NCBI GenBank assembly: GCA_023953845.1
Contig: JAMLJC010000002.1
Coordinates: forward strand, 682,001-746,000
DNA from: Rhizobiaceae bacterium
GTDB lineage: Bacteria; Pseudomonadota; Alphaproteobacteria; Rhizobiales; Rhizobiaceae
Reading direction: 5' to 3'
DNA: 64,000 bases
The notes under the pieces are model-generated. The model saw only the letters and a list, made by a program, of their open reading frames with translations. It ran no database searches and had not been told where the DNA came from. Positions within the stretch are counted from its first letter, which is position 1. Every line of letters begins with the position of its first letter. Shown here piece by piece: positions 19,645 through 29,367 of the stretch. A program made the translations under genes and the position numbers.

Positions 19645-21018
19645 ATGACCGCGCGTATTCTTGTCGTGGACGACATTCCGGCCAATGTAAGACTGCTCGA
19701 AGTGCGGCTTCTGGCGGAGTATTTCGAGGTTGTCACCGCCAGCAACGGGCCGGATGCGCTCGAAGCATGCGAAAATGGCAAGATCGACGTCGTCCTGCTG
19801 GACGTCATGATGCCGGGCATGGACGGTATTGAGGTCTGCCGCCGTCTGAAGAGCGATCCCGCCACGTCGCATATCCCGGTCGTCATGGTGACCGCGCTCG
19901 ACCAGATTTCGGATCGCGTGCGCGGCCTGGAGGCAGGCGCCGACGATTTCCTGACCAAGCCGGTCAACGATCTCCAGCTCATGACGCGCGTGAAGAGCCT
20001 CGTGCGCCTGAAGTCGCTGACCGACGAACTCCGCCTGCGCGCTTCCACCACCAGGAATCTTGGCATCGAGGAACTTCTGAGCCGCAGCAGCCCGGACCTG
20101 TTCTCCCGGCCGCGGGTCCTGCTCGTGGACGAGCAGCCATCGAGCAGCCAGCGCATCTCCGCCATGCTGGCCAACGCCGCCGACGTCGACGTCAGCGTCG
20201 ACCCGCAGGCCGCCATTTTCCAGGCCGCCGATCACCCTTATGACTGCGTGCTCATCTCGGGCCGCTTCAAGGACTTCGATCCTCTGCGCCTTTGCTCGCA
20301 ATTGCGGTCGGTCGACAGGACCCGGCTGATCCCGATCATGCTGATGGTCGAGCCGGGGGACGATGCGCGCATCGTCCGCGGTCTGGAACTCGGCATCAAC
20401 GATTATCTCGTGCGGCCTGTCGATCGCCACGAATTGCTCGCCCGTCTCGACACGCAGGTCCGCCGCAAGCGCTACAACGACCATCTTCGCGCCAGCGTCG
20501 CACAGACCATCGAAATGGCGGTCACAGACGGTCTCACCGGGCTGCACAACAGGCGTTATCTCGACAGCCACATAAAGACGCTGTGCGACCGCGCCGCGAG
20601 CCGCAAACGGCCGCTCTCCGTCATGCTGACGGACATCGACAGGTTCAAGTCCGTGAATGACACCTACGGGCACGACGCCGGCGATCGCGTGCTGCGCGAA
20701 TTTGCACGGCGTCTGCGCAAGAATGTGCGGGGCATCGATCTCGCCTGCCGCTATGGCGGCGAGGAGTTCATCGTCGTGATGCCCGATACGGATGCCCAGA
20801 TCGCCGAGATGGTCGCGGAGCGCGTCCGCTCTCAGATCGCCGCGACGCCGTTCAGCCTCGGCGAGGAAAAGCCGTCGCTCGATATCACCGTGAGTGTCGG
20901 CGTCTCGACCCTGCTCAGAGGCAGCGACACGCCGGATGACCTCATCAAGCGCGCCGATGTCGCGCTTTACGAGGCCAAGACAGGTGGTCGAAACCGCGTC
21001 GTCGCCAAGGCGGCGTAG
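19645..21018 (+). CDS. pleD: Diguanylate cyclase response regulator PleD
   Basis: 457 residues: receiver 1 (D53 in VVLLDVMMPGMDG), a degenerate second receiver (about 155-275), and a GGDEF domain with active-site GGEEF at 371-375 and an RxxD product-inhibition site (RGID, 362-365). DGLTGLHNRRYL opens the cyclase domain. Phosphorylated PleD dimerises and makes cyclic di-GMP from two GTP during pole development. The ATG at 19645 follows GGAGAG by about 10 bases; a GTG at 19636 is unlikely. In the second receiver the acceptor region reads DCVLISGRF, lacking the Asp, as in other PleD proteins. Confidence 0.95.
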   Translation: MTARILVVDDIPANVRLLEVRLLAEYFEVVTASNGPDALEACENGKIDVVLLDVMMPGMDGIEVCRRLKSDPATSHIPVVMVTALDQISDRVRGLEAGADDFLTKPVNDLQLMTRVKSLVRLKSLTDELRLRASTTRNLGIEELLSRSSPDLFSRPRVLLVDEQPSSSQRISAMLANAADVDVSVDPQAAIFQAADHPYDCVLISGRFKDFDPLRLCSQLRSVDRTRLIPIMLMVEPGDDARIVRGLELGINDYLVRPVDRHELLARLDTQVRRKRYNDHLRASVAQTIEMAVTDGLTGLHNRRYLDSHIKTLCDRAASRKRPLSVMLTDIDRFKSVNDTYGHDAGDRVLREFARRLRKNVRGIDLACRYGGEEFIVVMPDTDAQIAEMVAERVRSQIAATPFSLGEEKPSLDITVSVGVSTLLRGSDTPDDLIKRADVALYEAKTGGRNRVVAKAA

Positions 21019-21414
21019 CCGCCGGATTTCAATGAGCCGCCGCTGAAAAAGGCGTCGAGGCGTTCCGCAGCCCCGGCGGAAATTTACCGTATTTGCTTGA
21101 TTCGGGAACGTAGGTTAAGAAATTGTTGATTTTTCAGCGGTTCTGCGCAAATCTTTGCCTCGAAGGCTGAGCGCTCCGGCTTGAGGTTTACAACTGCCGG
21201 TAGCGTTGACTTACCCCATGATGCTCAGGTCCGCCGCATCTCCTGGGTCCGTGGGGTTGGCCGGTCGGCGCCGACACAAGTGGCCTCCTCGTACCGCTGT
21301 CGGATGCCGGCCGGCCCCCTTTGCTTCCAGACCTTGAAATGAAATCGACCGCCGCCGGGGCGCCTTGCCGTCTTCGCTGAGGCTCCGGGCAGCGCGAAAT
21401 TCACGACGCCGCAA
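21019..21414. other. Intergenic region between pleD and rpmG
   Basis: Nearly 400 bases without a supported gene. It contains a long imperfect hairpin (about 21253-21319: the GGCCGGTCGGC side pairs with GCCGGCCGGCC, the inner stem is CCGACA/TGTCGG) followed by CCCTTTGC, and an AT-rich stretch around 21090-21140 with TTAAG and TTGATT. It could encode a small structured RNA, but I cannot show that. Confidence 0.35.
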
Positions 21415-21440
21415 ATGAAAACGCCGCCCGGAGGCGGCGT
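21415..21440 (-). terminator. Rho-independent terminator of rpmG
   Basis: Read on the minus strand: ACGCCGCC, loop TCCG, GGCGGCGT followed by TTTCATTT. It starts 27 bases beyond the rpmG stop. Confidence 0.85.
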
Positions 21441-21467
21441 ATGGATCGTGACGGCCCGAAGGAGCTG

Positions 21468-21635
21468 TTACTTGATCTTCGTTTCCTTGAACTCGACGTG
21501 CTTCTTGGCAACTGGATCGTACTTCCGGAACGACAGTTTTTCGGTCTTCGTGCGGCTGTTCTTGCTCGTCACGTAGAAGAAGCCGGTGTCGGCGGTGGAA
21601 AGAAGCTTGATCTTGATATTCGCGGCTTTTGCCAT
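21468..21635 (-). CDS. rpmG: 50S ribosomal protein L33
   Basis: 55 residues starting MAKAANIKIKLLSTADTGFF, with TSKNSRTKTEKLSFRKYDP and ending EFKETKIK, the standard proteobacterial L33 sequence and length. L33 sits near the E site of the large subunit. This copy lacks the Cys pairs of zinc-binding L33, as usual in alphaproteobacteria. A strong terminator follows. Rhizobia often place rpmG next to divK-pleD, as here. It is too short to stand out as an open frame but is unambiguous. Confidence 0.97.
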   Translation of the reverse strand: MAKAANIKIKLLSTADTGFFYVTSKNSRTKTEKLSFRKYDPVAKKHVEFKETKIK

Positions 21636-21769
21636 TTTTCTCGTCCGATCTGTTGGGGCTCATACCGCTGAAACGCGAGCATAGCGCCCGGATGCGGAAA
21701 TTTCCGCGGAGACATACTGATGGCTGCGCGAAAGTCAAGCCGACGGGCGCATTTCGACGCCTGTAGGCG

Positions 21770-22954
21770 CTATCTGCCAGCGACGAGCCGCCAGACACCA
21801 AGCACGATATAAGCTGCGAAGAAGGCAGCAAGCGAGTAGCCGAAGCCGGGCGCGCCGAAGACGTCGATGCCGAAACCGACGAATTGCGGGCCGACGAGCA
21901 TGCCGACCCCATAGCAGAAGACGAAGGCGGCGTTGGCGTTGGCGAGTTCGCGGCCGGAGAGGCGCGAGCCGAGATGCGCGAGGCCGATCGTGTACATGGC
22001 GGCCACCGCGCCGCCCCAGACGAACAGCAGGCTCGCCATCAGATACCAGTGACCGGCGATCAGGGGCAGGGCGAGCATCCCGGCCAGCCCGACGGAGGCA
22101 CAGAGCATCAGAAGATGCCGGCGGTCGCGGATTCGATCGCTGACCATGCCGAGCGGTATCTGCAGGAGCACGTTGCCGAGCCCGACCATGGAAAGCAGGA
22201 TGGCGGTGTCTGCTTCCGGATAACCAATGCGGGCGCCATAAACGGGAAACAGCGCAAAACCTCCCGTTTCCACCGCGCCGAAGACCAGCACGGCGGCCGT
22301 CGCCGTCGGCACCAGCCAGACATAGCGTAGGAAGCCGCTCTTGCTTTCGCTGTCTTCAAGCATCGGCGGACTTTCGCGCCATGCGGCGACAACGGGGATG
22401 GCGGCGACCATCACGATAACGAAGGCGGTTCCGAAGGGCAGGAAACCCTGACTGCCCATGAGTGCGAAGAGCCATGGGCCGAAGGCGAACCCCAGCGAGA
22501 GCACGGTGGCGTAGACGCCGAGCACCAGTCCACGATGCTTCGGCGGCGCCGACATGCTGATCCAGTACTCCGACAGGATGAACAGCGTCGTGAGCGCGAC
22601 GTGAAGGACGGCGCGCAACGGAAACCACATCCAAAAGGCTTGCGCGAAATAGAAGCCGAGAAAGGACAACGCACCCAGCACGATCATCGCGAGGATCGTC
22701 GGCACCACGCCGAAGCGAGCGGCGAGTGGCGTGGCAAGCGGTGCTGCTGCGATCGACGCGATGCCGGCAACGGCCGTGTTCGCGCCGATCATGCTCGCGG
22801 AATATCCGCGCTGCTCGAGGATGATGCTGAGCAGCGGAACACCGAGGCCGATCGCCGTGCCCACGACGCTGATGGAGGCGATGGCCGCCGAAATCGACAG
22901 CCAGCGCACCTTGGCGGGGGCTTCTGCGGCCCGCTCTCGAATGTCGGCGGTCAT
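21770..22954 (-). CDS. MFS transporter (YcaD-like)
   Basis: 394 residues with about 12 predicted membrane helices. The A-type loop motif after helix 2 appears as AARFGVVPT and the second-half equivalent as GMVSDRIRDRRHLL, both typical of the Major Facilitator Superfamily. The segment LFILSEYWISMSAPPKHRGLVLGVYA resembles the YcaD/CsbX-type subfamily with no defined substrate. Its start lies 7 bases after the stop of the NUDIX gene on the same strand, so it is probably the last gene of the topA-rnr-DUF983-NUDIX unit. Confidence 0.85.
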   Translation of the reverse strand: MTADIRERAAEAPAKVRWLSISAAIASISVVGTAIGLGVPLLSIILEQRGYSASMIGANTAVAGIASIAAAPLATPLAARFGVVPTILAMIVLGALSFLGFYFAQAFWMWFPLRAVLHVALTTLFILSEYWISMSAPPKHRGLVLGVYATVLSLGFAFGPWLFALMGSQGFLPFGTAFVIVMVAAIPVVAAWRESPPMLEDSESKSGFLRYVWLVPTATAAVLVFGAVETGGFALFPVYGARIGYPEADTAILLSMVGLGNVLLQIPLGMVSDRIRDRRHLLMLCASVGLAGMLALPLIAGHWYLMASLLFVWGGAVAAMYTIGLAHLGSRLSGRELANANAAFVFCYGVGMLVGPQFVGFGIDVFGAPGFGYSLAAFFAAYIVLGVWRLVAGR

Positions 22955-22961
22955 TGTCGTG

Positions 22962-23690
22962 TCAGAGAATGTCGCGAACGACGCGGCTGTGCTTCAGACG
23001 GTAGAACGGAACCGGCCCGCCCGGCCTGAGTTCCGGATCCTGATCCAGCCGCATCTGCAGTTCCTTGAGGATCGTCTTGGTGATCCGCGGCAGATCGAGT
23101 TCGTGGGCGTCGGCGATGGGCAGCCACACCAGCTCCTCGAGCTCGCCGGTCGGGCCGCCGTCCGGCAGAGCGACGGCAACCTCGTCGCGCCATGCCGACA
23201 GGAAGCGTGTGTCAAAACGCCTGATCCTGCCGGGCGGCGTGATGGCGCGAGCCACGAAGCGCACGCCTTCCAGGGAGGGGCGAACCCCATGCTCGGCAAA
23301 AGCCTGCCAGCTCGTTTTATCGGTCGAGAACGATTCTTTACGGCCGATCAGCAGGCCGGCTTCCTCGTAGGTTTCGCGCAGCGCCGACAGCGCGATGGCT
23401 TGAGCGCGCGTCGCAGTCGCGCGCGTGCCGGCGATCAGACGCGCGGCTTCAACCTCGGGCAGGCCGGCTGCAACGGGGACGCGGCTGTCGGCAGGGTCGG
23501 TGCGCCCACCGGGAAACACGAACTTTCCGGGCATGAAGGCGTGCCGGTGATGCCGCCGCCCCATCAGCACAAGGACGTCGTTGCCCTTGCGATCGAGAAG
23601 AATCAGGGTTGCCGCATCGCGCGGCCGCTTTGGACCTGCGCCGATCGAAAAGTCATTCGCTTCGGAACTGTTGAGAGCCGCCCGCGTCAT
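22962..23690 (-). CDS. NUDIX hydrolase
   Basis: 242 residues from the ATG at 23690; a GTG four codons earlier (23702), with GAGAAGG nine bases ahead, is an equally good start. The Nudix box is recognisable as ALRETYEEAGLLIG (the REUxEExGU core), preceded by FMPGKFVFPGGRTDPAD. The N-terminal GPKRPRDAATLILLDRKG is typical of the alphaproteobacterial NUDIX proteins resembling NUDT8 and CoA pyrophosphatases. The enzyme would hydrolyse a nucleoside diphosphate linked to another group; the substrate is unknown. It lies between DUF983 and the MFS gene with very short gaps. Confidence 0.85.
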   Translation of the reverse strand: MTRAALNSSEANDFSIGAGPKRPRDAATLILLDRKGNDVLVLMGRRHHRHAFMPGKFVFPGGRTDPADSRVPVAAGLPEVEAARLIAGTRATATRAQAIALSALRETYEEAGLLIGRKESFSTDKTSWQAFAEHGVRPSLEGVRFVARAITPPGRIRRFDTRFLSAWRDEVAVALPDGGPTGELEELVWLPIADAHELDLPRITKTILKELQMRLDQDPELRPGGPVPFYRLKHSRVVRDIL

Positions 23691-23716
23691 TCCCTCAAAC
23701 ACGTCGGTAAACCTTC

Positions 23717-24151
23717 TCAGAGTTCCGGATGCGTCTCGACGCGGTCGGCCTCGTCGCCGAAGCCGTGCATGTAAAGCGCCCACTGCAATCCGACGACCGC
23801 GCCCTTGACCGGGCGCAACAGCGCCAGCGAACCGACAATGGTCGCCGGAACCCACATCAGCATATGTTGCAGCAGCGAGAGGTTGGTCGTCGCCTCGACG
23901 CCCATGAACGCGCCGACGACGATATGGCCGACGACGACGATGACCAGATAGGCGGGAAGATCGTCCGCGCGGTGGTGGTGGATTTCCTCACCGCAGACTT
24001 CGCAATGATCGACCGTCTTGATGAAGGAGGCGAACAGGTGCCCGGAGCCGCAGCGCGGACATTTTCCCAGCATGCCGCGCTTTATCGACTCCCAGACGGG
24101 CCGCGCCGTGCGTCCGCTATGATGTTCGCCACCGAAAGCCTGCTCTTCCAT
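23717..24151 (-). CDS. DUF983 domain-containing membrane protein
   Basis: 144 residues from the ATG at 24151, with AGGAGA 5 bases upstream. A zinc-ribbon-like pair CPRCGSGHLF and CEVCGEEI precedes two membrane helices (AYLVIVVVGHIVVGAFM and MLMWVPATIVGSLALLRPV). This is the DUF983 layout; members are often near haem-copper oxidase or RNase R genes and have no proven role. The start codon overlaps the RNase R stop (TGATG), implying translational coupling. Confidence 0.88.
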   Translation of the reverse strand: MEEQAFGGEHHSGRTARPVWESIKRGMLGKCPRCGSGHLFASFIKTVDHCEVCGEEIHHHRADDLPAYLVIVVVGHIVVGAFMGVEATTNLSLLQHMLMWVPATIVGSLALLRPVKGAVVGLQWALYMHGFGDEADRVETHPEL

Positions 24152-26469
24152 CAACGTCTCCTGCCACGCGCCCTGTCTCGTCCCTGAGCAGCGCGCTGGC
24201 GTCCTTTCTGCCCGCGTGACTTGTTGAAGGACCTGGTGGAGCCGGGCAGGGGCTTCGGTTCGGTCAGCATTTCAAAGCGCATCGCGCCTGCCAGCGGCGC
24301 TACTTCGACCAGCCGGACCTCGACCCTGTCGGCGAGTTGAAAACCCTTGCGGGTGCGCTCGCCAAAGAGCGCATGGGCAGCTTCGTCGTAGATATAGTAG
24401 TCGCCTTCCAAAGATGACACGGGGACGAAACCGTCTGCGCCAAAATGCGGCAGTTGCACGAAAAGGCCAGCCTTCGTCACGCCGGAAATACGCGCGTCGA
24501 ACGTATCGTTGATACGCTCCGCGAGATAGGCGGCGACAAGCCGGTCGACCGTGTCCCGCTCGGCCGCCATGGCGCGGCGTTCGCTGGCGGAGATGAGCGC
24601 TGCGATTTCTTCCAGCCGCGCTTCCTCGTCGCCGGTCAGGCCATCCGGGCCAAGGCCCAACGCCGAGATCAGCGCACGGTGCACGATTAGGTCGGAGTAG
24701 CGGCGGATCGGAGAGGTGAAATGAGCATAGCGCCGGAGGTTGAGGCCGAAATGGCCGATGTTCTTCGGCGCGTATTCCGCCTGGCTCTGGGAGCGCAGCA
24801 CGACCTCGTTGACCAGCGCCTCGTTGTCGTTCCCGCGCACCCGGTCGAGTATTGAATTGAACTGCGCAGGCCTGAGTTGCGGCCCGCGGGCGAGCGACAG
24901 GCCGACCGTCGTCAGGAATTCACGCAGCGTCTCCTGCTTGGCGAGCGACGGCGCGTCATGGATGCGGTAGACGAGCGCCTGATTCTTCTGCTCCAGGGTC
25001 TCGGCTGCGGCGACATTCGCCTGGATCATGAACTCTTCGATGAGCTTGTGCGCGTCAAGCCGTTCGGGGATCACGACGCGATCCACCGTGCCGTCCGGCT
25101 TCAGCAGGATTTTCCGTTCGGGCAGGTCTAGTTCCAGCGGCTGCCGCGCTTCGCGGCCGCGCTTCAGCACCGCGTAAGCGTCCCATAGCGGCTTCAGCAC
25201 CGTGTCGAGGATCGGCGCCGTCTTGTCGTCCGGGTGTCCGTCGATCGCCGCCTGAGCCTGCGGATAGGCGAGCCGGGCGGCCGATTTCATCATTACGCGG
25301 TGGAAGGAGTGGCGGATCTTCCGACCGTCGGCGGCAAAGGTCATCTTCACCGCCATAGCCGGCCGGTCGACGTTTTCGCGCAGCGAGCAGAGGTCGTTCG
25401 AAATGCGTTCGGGCAGCATCGGCACGACGCGGTCCGGAAAATAGACCGAATTGCCGCGCTTCAGCGCCTCGCGGTCCAGCGCGGAGCCGGGCCGCACATA
25501 GGCGGCAACATCGGCGATCGCTACCCAAACCACAGCACCGCCGCGATTCTTCTCGTCGTCGTCGGGAGCCGCGAACACGGCATCGTCGTGATCCTTGGCG
25601 TCGGCGGGATCGATGGTGATCAGCGGCAGGTCGCGCCAGTCCTCACGCCCGGCCATCGTTGCCGGCTTGACGCTTTCAGCGTCGGCGAGGGCCGCCGGCG
25701 GAAAGATATGCGGAATATCGTGGGCATGGATGGCGATCATCGAGACCGCCTTTTCCGACGTTATCGAGCCGAGCACCGTCAGGACCTTGGCGCGCGGCAG
25801 TCCGTAGCGGCCAACCTTGACCGGCTGCGCTTCCACCAGATCGCCGGGCTTCGCCTCGCCGATGAACTCTGGGTCGATTACCAGTTCGGGCTGGCGTCGT
25901 TCCACGGGTTCAAGCCGGAACGTGCCGTCGCGGCCGGCTCGCAGGACGCCGAGCACGGCTTCCTGCCGGCGATCGAACACCTTCATCACCCGTGCGGTAT
26001 AGGCCGGGCCTTCTTCGCTCTTGTTGCGGAAGGTCTTTGCCAGCACGCGGTCGCCGATGCCGGGAGCAGGCCCCTTGTCGCCGCGGGAAACGCGGATCGA
26101 CACGATCGGCACCTCGTCGTCGTCCCGCTCGGCGGGCCGCGCCAGCAACCCGCCGTCGCGGTCGCGTCCAAAAATCTCGAGAACCGTCACGGGAGGCAGG
26201 GTGCCGGGGCGTGACAGCCGCTTGCGGCTGCCTTCCAGCAGGCCCTCGTCCTGCAGATCGCGCAGCATGTCCTTCAGCCATACGCGATCCGCGCCCTTCA
26301 GGCCGAACGCTTTCGCGATCTCGCGTTTGCCCGCCTGATCGGGATTTTCGGTGATGTAGGCAAGAATCTGCTCGCGCGTCGTGCGGAAGTCTCCCGGTTC
26401 CGCGCCGTCTCTCACAGCGCTGCCGCTCCGGCTTGTATTCCTGTTACGGCCGGAAATGCTGCGTGCCAA
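24151..26469 (-). CDS. rnr: Ribonuclease R
   Basis: 772 residues from a TTG at 26469 (AGGATCGA just upstream), 6 bases after the topA stop. An N-terminal winged-helix region (REQILAYITENPDQAGKREI) is followed by cold-shock domains, the RNB catalytic domain with ITIDPADAKDHDDAVFA near residue 285 (the Asp cluster that binds magnesium), and a C-terminal S1 domain (ISGVTKAGLFVQLPHFGADG). The basic tail (NKSRGQKGRQRAAQGRDRAR) fits RNase R rather than RNase II. It degrades structured RNA 3' to 5'. Sandwiched between topA and DUF983 in a tight operon. Confidence 0.95.
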   Translation of the reverse strand: MARSISGRNRNTSRSGSAVRDGAEPGDFRTTREQILAYITENPDQAGKREIAKAFGLKGADRVWLKDMLRDLQDEGLLEGSRKRLSRPGTLPPVTVLEIFGRDRDGGLLARPAERDDDEVPIVSIRVSRGDKGPAPGIGDRVLAKTFRNKSEEGPAYTARVMKVFDRRQEAVLGVLRAGRDGTFRLEPVERRQPELVIDPEFIGEAKPGDLVEAQPVKVGRYGLPRAKVLTVLGSITSEKAVSMIAIHAHDIPHIFPPAALADAESVKPATMAGREDWRDLPLITIDPADAKDHDDAVFAAPDDDEKNRGGAVVWVAIADVAAYVRPGSALDREALKRGNSVYFPDRVVPMLPERISNDLCSLRENVDRPAMAVKMTFAADGRKIRHSFHRVMMKSAARLAYPQAQAAIDGHPDDKTAPILDTVLKPLWDAYAVLKRGREARQPLELDLPERKILLKPDGTVDRVVIPERLDAHKLIEEFMIQANVAAAETLEQKNQALVYRIHDAPSLAKQETLREFLTTVGLSLARGPQLRPAQFNSILDRVRGNDNEALVNEVVLRSQSQAEYAPKNIGHFGLNLRRYAHFTSPIRRYSDLIVHRALISALGLGPDGLTGDEEARLEEIAALISASERRAMAAERDTVDRLVAAYLAERINDTFDARISGVTKAGLFVQLPHFGADGFVPVSSLEGDYYIYDEAAHALFGERTRKGFQLADRVEVRLVEVAPLAGAMRFEMLTEPKPLPGSTRSFNKSRGQKGRQRAAQGRDRARGRRR

Positions 26470-26475
26470 TCGATC

Positions 26476-29076
26476 CTATTCCTTTGCCTTGCCGGCCCTG
26501 GCGGTTTTGCCGCCCGCCTTTCCTGCCGCTTTCCGCGCCGGCTTCTTGCCGCCGCCCTTGGCCTCGCGCTCCGCGATCAGGGCCACGGCCTCGTCGAGCG
26601 TCACCGCCATGGGTTCCTTGCCCTTCGGCAGTGTTGCGTTGACCTTGCCGAAATTGACGTAGGGTCCATAGCGCCCGTCCCGGACGGTGATGTTGCCGCC
26701 GCCCGCCGGATGCGCGCCCAGATCCTTCAACGCAGCCGGCGTTCCGGCGTTGCGTCCGCCTTTCGCCTTGCTCTGCTTCTCAGCGATCACCGAGACGGCA
26801 CGGTTGAGGCCGATGGAGAAAACGTCCTCCGGCGATTCAAGGTTCGCATATGTGCCGTCATGAAGCACGAACGGCCCGTATCGGCCGATGCCGGCGGAGA
26901 TCATCTTGCCGGTCTCCGGATGCTTGCCAACGTTGCGCGGGAGCGAAAGCAGCGCCAGCGCCTTCTCGTGGTCGACGCTTTCCGCCGTCCAGCCCTTTGG
27001 CAGGCTGGCGCGCTTGGCGTCCTTGCCGTCGCCGCGCTGGACATAGGGGCCGAAGCGCCCGGACTTCAACACGATCTCTTCGGAAGTATAAGGGTCCTTG
27101 CCGAGCAGCTTATCGCCGCCCTCGGCCGCCGCCGCGTCACCATTGCCATTGGCGTCGCCGCCGAGCTGGCGCGTGTAGCTGCATTCAGGATAATTCGAGC
27201 AACCGACGAAGGCGCCGAACTTGCCGAGTTTCAGCGACAGGTTTCCAGTGCCGCATTTCGGGCAGATGCGCGGATTGGAGCCGTCCTCGCGGGCCGGGAA
27301 GACCAGCGGCGCCAGTTCCTCGTTCAGTGCCTCCAGCACGTCGGTGACGCGCAGTTCCTTGATGTCGGCGACAGCCTTGGAGAAATCGTTCCAGAAATCG
27401 CGCAGCACTTCCCGCCAGGCGAGCTTGCCGTCCGAGATCTCGTCCAGCTTCTCTTCCAGAGCAGCGGTGAAGTCGTACTCGACATATTTCTCGAAGAAGC
27501 TTTCAAGGAAGGCAGTGACCAGCCGGCCCTTGGCCTCGGGCACCAGCTTGCGCTTGTCGATCACCACATATTCGCGATCTTCCAGCGTCTTCAGCGTGGC
27601 GGCATATGTCGAGGGACGGCCGATGCCGAGCTCCTCCAGCTTCTTGATCAGGCTCGCCTCGGAATAGCGCGGCGGCGGCTCGGTCGAGTGCTGCGTGGCG
27701 GTTATCTTCTCGCGTTTCAGATCCTCGCCTGAGCGGATGTCGGGAAGACGCCTGTTTTCCTCGTCCTCCGAATCCTCGTCGCGCTGGTCCGTGTAAGCGG
27801 CGATGAAGCCGTCGAAGCGGATCACCGAGCCCACAGCGCGAAGGCCTGCCGTGCGCGCGCCGTTCCGCGCCTCGATCTCGACAGTGGTGCGCTCGATCTC
27901 TGCCGGCTGCATCTGGCTGGCGATGGCGCGCTTCCAGATCATCTCGTAGAGGCGCGCCTGGTCGGCGTCGAGATACTTTCGGACCTGGTCCGGAGTTCGC
28001 GAGAAGTCGGTCGGGCGGATCGCCTCGTGCGCTTCCTGCGCGTTCTTCGCCTTGGTGGAGTAGTATCGCGGCTTTTCAGGCAGATACTTTTCACCGAATT
28101 CCTTGCCGATGGCGCTGCGGGCCGCCGCGATCGCCTCCGGCGCGATCTGTACGCCGTCCGTTCGCATGTAAGTGATGAGGCCGGCCGTCTCTCCGCCTAT
28201 GTCGGTGCCTTCATAAAGCCGCTGCGCTACCTGCATGGTGCGCGTCGCCGAGAAGCCGAGGCGCGAAGAGGCGGCCTGCTGCAAGGTGGACGTGGTGAAG
28301 GGCGGGGCCGGGTTGCGCTTCGTGGGCTTCGCCTCGACCGTCAGAACGCGGAACGACGCGCCTTCGAGCATGGCCTTGATGCCATCGGCCTGCTCCTTCG
28401 AGCCGATATCCAGCTTTTGCAGCTTCTTGCCTTCATAGGCCGTCAGCCGCGCCTCGAAGCTGTCTTTGCGCGGCGTGCCGAGAATGGCGGCGATCTGCCA
28501 GTATTCCTCGCGGATGAAGCGCTCGATCTCCGCCTCGCGATCGCAGACGAGTCGCAGCGCGACGGATTGCACGCGGCCGGCCGAGCGGGCGCCCGGCAGC
28601 TTGCGCCAGAGCACCGGCGAGAGCGTGAAGCCGACGAGGTAGTCGAGCGCGCGCCGGGCGAGGTAGGCCTCGACCAACGGCGAATCGATGTCGCGCGGAT
28701 TCGCCATCGCGTCGAGCACGGATTGCTTGGTGATCGCGTTGAAGACGACACGGCTGATCTTCTTGTCCTTCAGCGCGCGCTTCTGCTTGAGAACTTCCAG
28801 CACATGCCAGGAAATCGCTTCTCCCTCGCGATCCGGATCGGTTGCGAGGATAAGCCCGTCGGCTTCCTTCACCGCCTTGGCGATGTCCGTCAGCCGCTTG
28901 GAGGAGGGGCCGTCGACCTCCCATGACATGGCGAAATCTTCATCCGGCTTGACCGAGCCGTCCTTCGCCGGCAGGTCCCGGACATGGCCGAAGGAGGCCA
29001 GAACCTTGTAGTTCCGGCCGAGATACTTGTTGATTGTCTTCGCCTTGGCGGGCGATTCGACGACGACGACGTCCAT
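26476..29076 (-). CDS. topA: DNA topoisomerase I
   Basis: 866 residues. An N-terminal Toprim domain (VVVESPAKAKTINKYLGRNY; acidic DPDREGEAISWH) is followed by the type IA core with the active-site tyrosine near residue 303 in GLITYMRTDGV. One zinc-finger motif CPKCGTGNLSLKLGKFGAFVGC with CSYTRQL follows, then three Toprim-C repeats (LKSGRFGPYVQRG, GIGRYGPFVLHDG, RDGRYGPYVNFG) and a Lys/Ala-rich tail. It relaxes negative supercoils. It heads the minus-strand block topA-rnr-DUF983-NUDIX-MFS. Confidence 0.97.
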   Translation of the reverse strand: MDVVVVESPAKAKTINKYLGRNYKVLASFGHVRDLPAKDGSVKPDEDFAMSWEVDGPSSKRLTDIAKAVKEADGLILATDPDREGEAISWHVLEVLKQKRALKDKKISRVVFNAITKQSVLDAMANPRDIDSPLVEAYLARRALDYLVGFTLSPVLWRKLPGARSAGRVQSVALRLVCDREAEIERFIREEYWQIAAILGTPRKDSFEARLTAYEGKKLQKLDIGSKEQADGIKAMLEGASFRVLTVEAKPTKRNPAPPFTTSTLQQAASSRLGFSATRTMQVAQRLYEGTDIGGETAGLITYMRTDGVQIAPEAIAAARSAIGKEFGEKYLPEKPRYYSTKAKNAQEAHEAIRPTDFSRTPDQVRKYLDADQARLYEMIWKRAIASQMQPAEIERTTVEIEARNGARTAGLRAVGSVIRFDGFIAAYTDQRDEDSEDEENRRLPDIRSGEDLKREKITATQHSTEPPPRYSEASLIKKLEELGIGRPSTYAATLKTLEDREYVVIDKRKLVPEAKGRLVTAFLESFFEKYVEYDFTAALEEKLDEISDGKLAWREVLRDFWNDFSKAVADIKELRVTDVLEALNEELAPLVFPAREDGSNPRICPKCGTGNLSLKLGKFGAFVGCSNYPECSYTRQLGGDANGNGDAAAAEGGDKLLGKDPYTSEEIVLKSGRFGPYVQRGDGKDAKRASLPKGWTAESVDHEKALALLSLPRNVGKHPETGKMISAGIGRYGPFVLHDGTYANLESPEDVFSIGLNRAVSVIAEKQSKAKGGRNAGTPAALKDLGAHPAGGGNITVRDGRYGPYVNFGKVNATLPKGKEPMAVTLDEAVALIAEREAKGGGKKPARKAAGKAGGKTARAGKAKE

Positions 29077-29367
29077 TCGTTCTCACTGAAAGAATACGAC
29101 CCGCAAGGATCGACGATGCAGGCGTCTGACGGCGACGGCATCAAAATCGTCCGTCACATGGCCGTGCTTTTCGTGCAGGTCAAGGGCAAGCAGTCAGAAA
29201 CGCGCATTTGAACCGAATGCAACCTTGACGATGTAGTGGTCTCTGATACAACTTGAAGTAGGGAGTAGAGATAAGCATTTCGCGCAGTGCAACGTGAACG
29301 GGCGAGGCCCCATGGCGGGGGCGGATAGAGATTCACAGCATCTGCGCAAAGGACAGGCGACACATCG
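29077..29367. other. Intergenic region between topA and the 63-residue gene
   Basis: About 290 bases of divergent promoter space. A candidate plus-strand promoter is described separately. A 31-codon frame from ATG 29116 to 29211 has no ribosome-binding site and is not called. Confidence 0.4.
29225..29252 (+). promoter_or_regulatory. Candidate promoter upstream of the 63-residue gene
   Basis: TTGACG (29225-29230), 16-base spacer, TACAAC (29247-29252). It would give a leader of about 105 bases before the ATG at 29368. Confidence 0.4.

Noticed and set aside
29116..29211. 31-codon plus-strand frame between topA and the 63-residue gene
   Set aside because: No ribosome-binding site and no recognisable protein feature.
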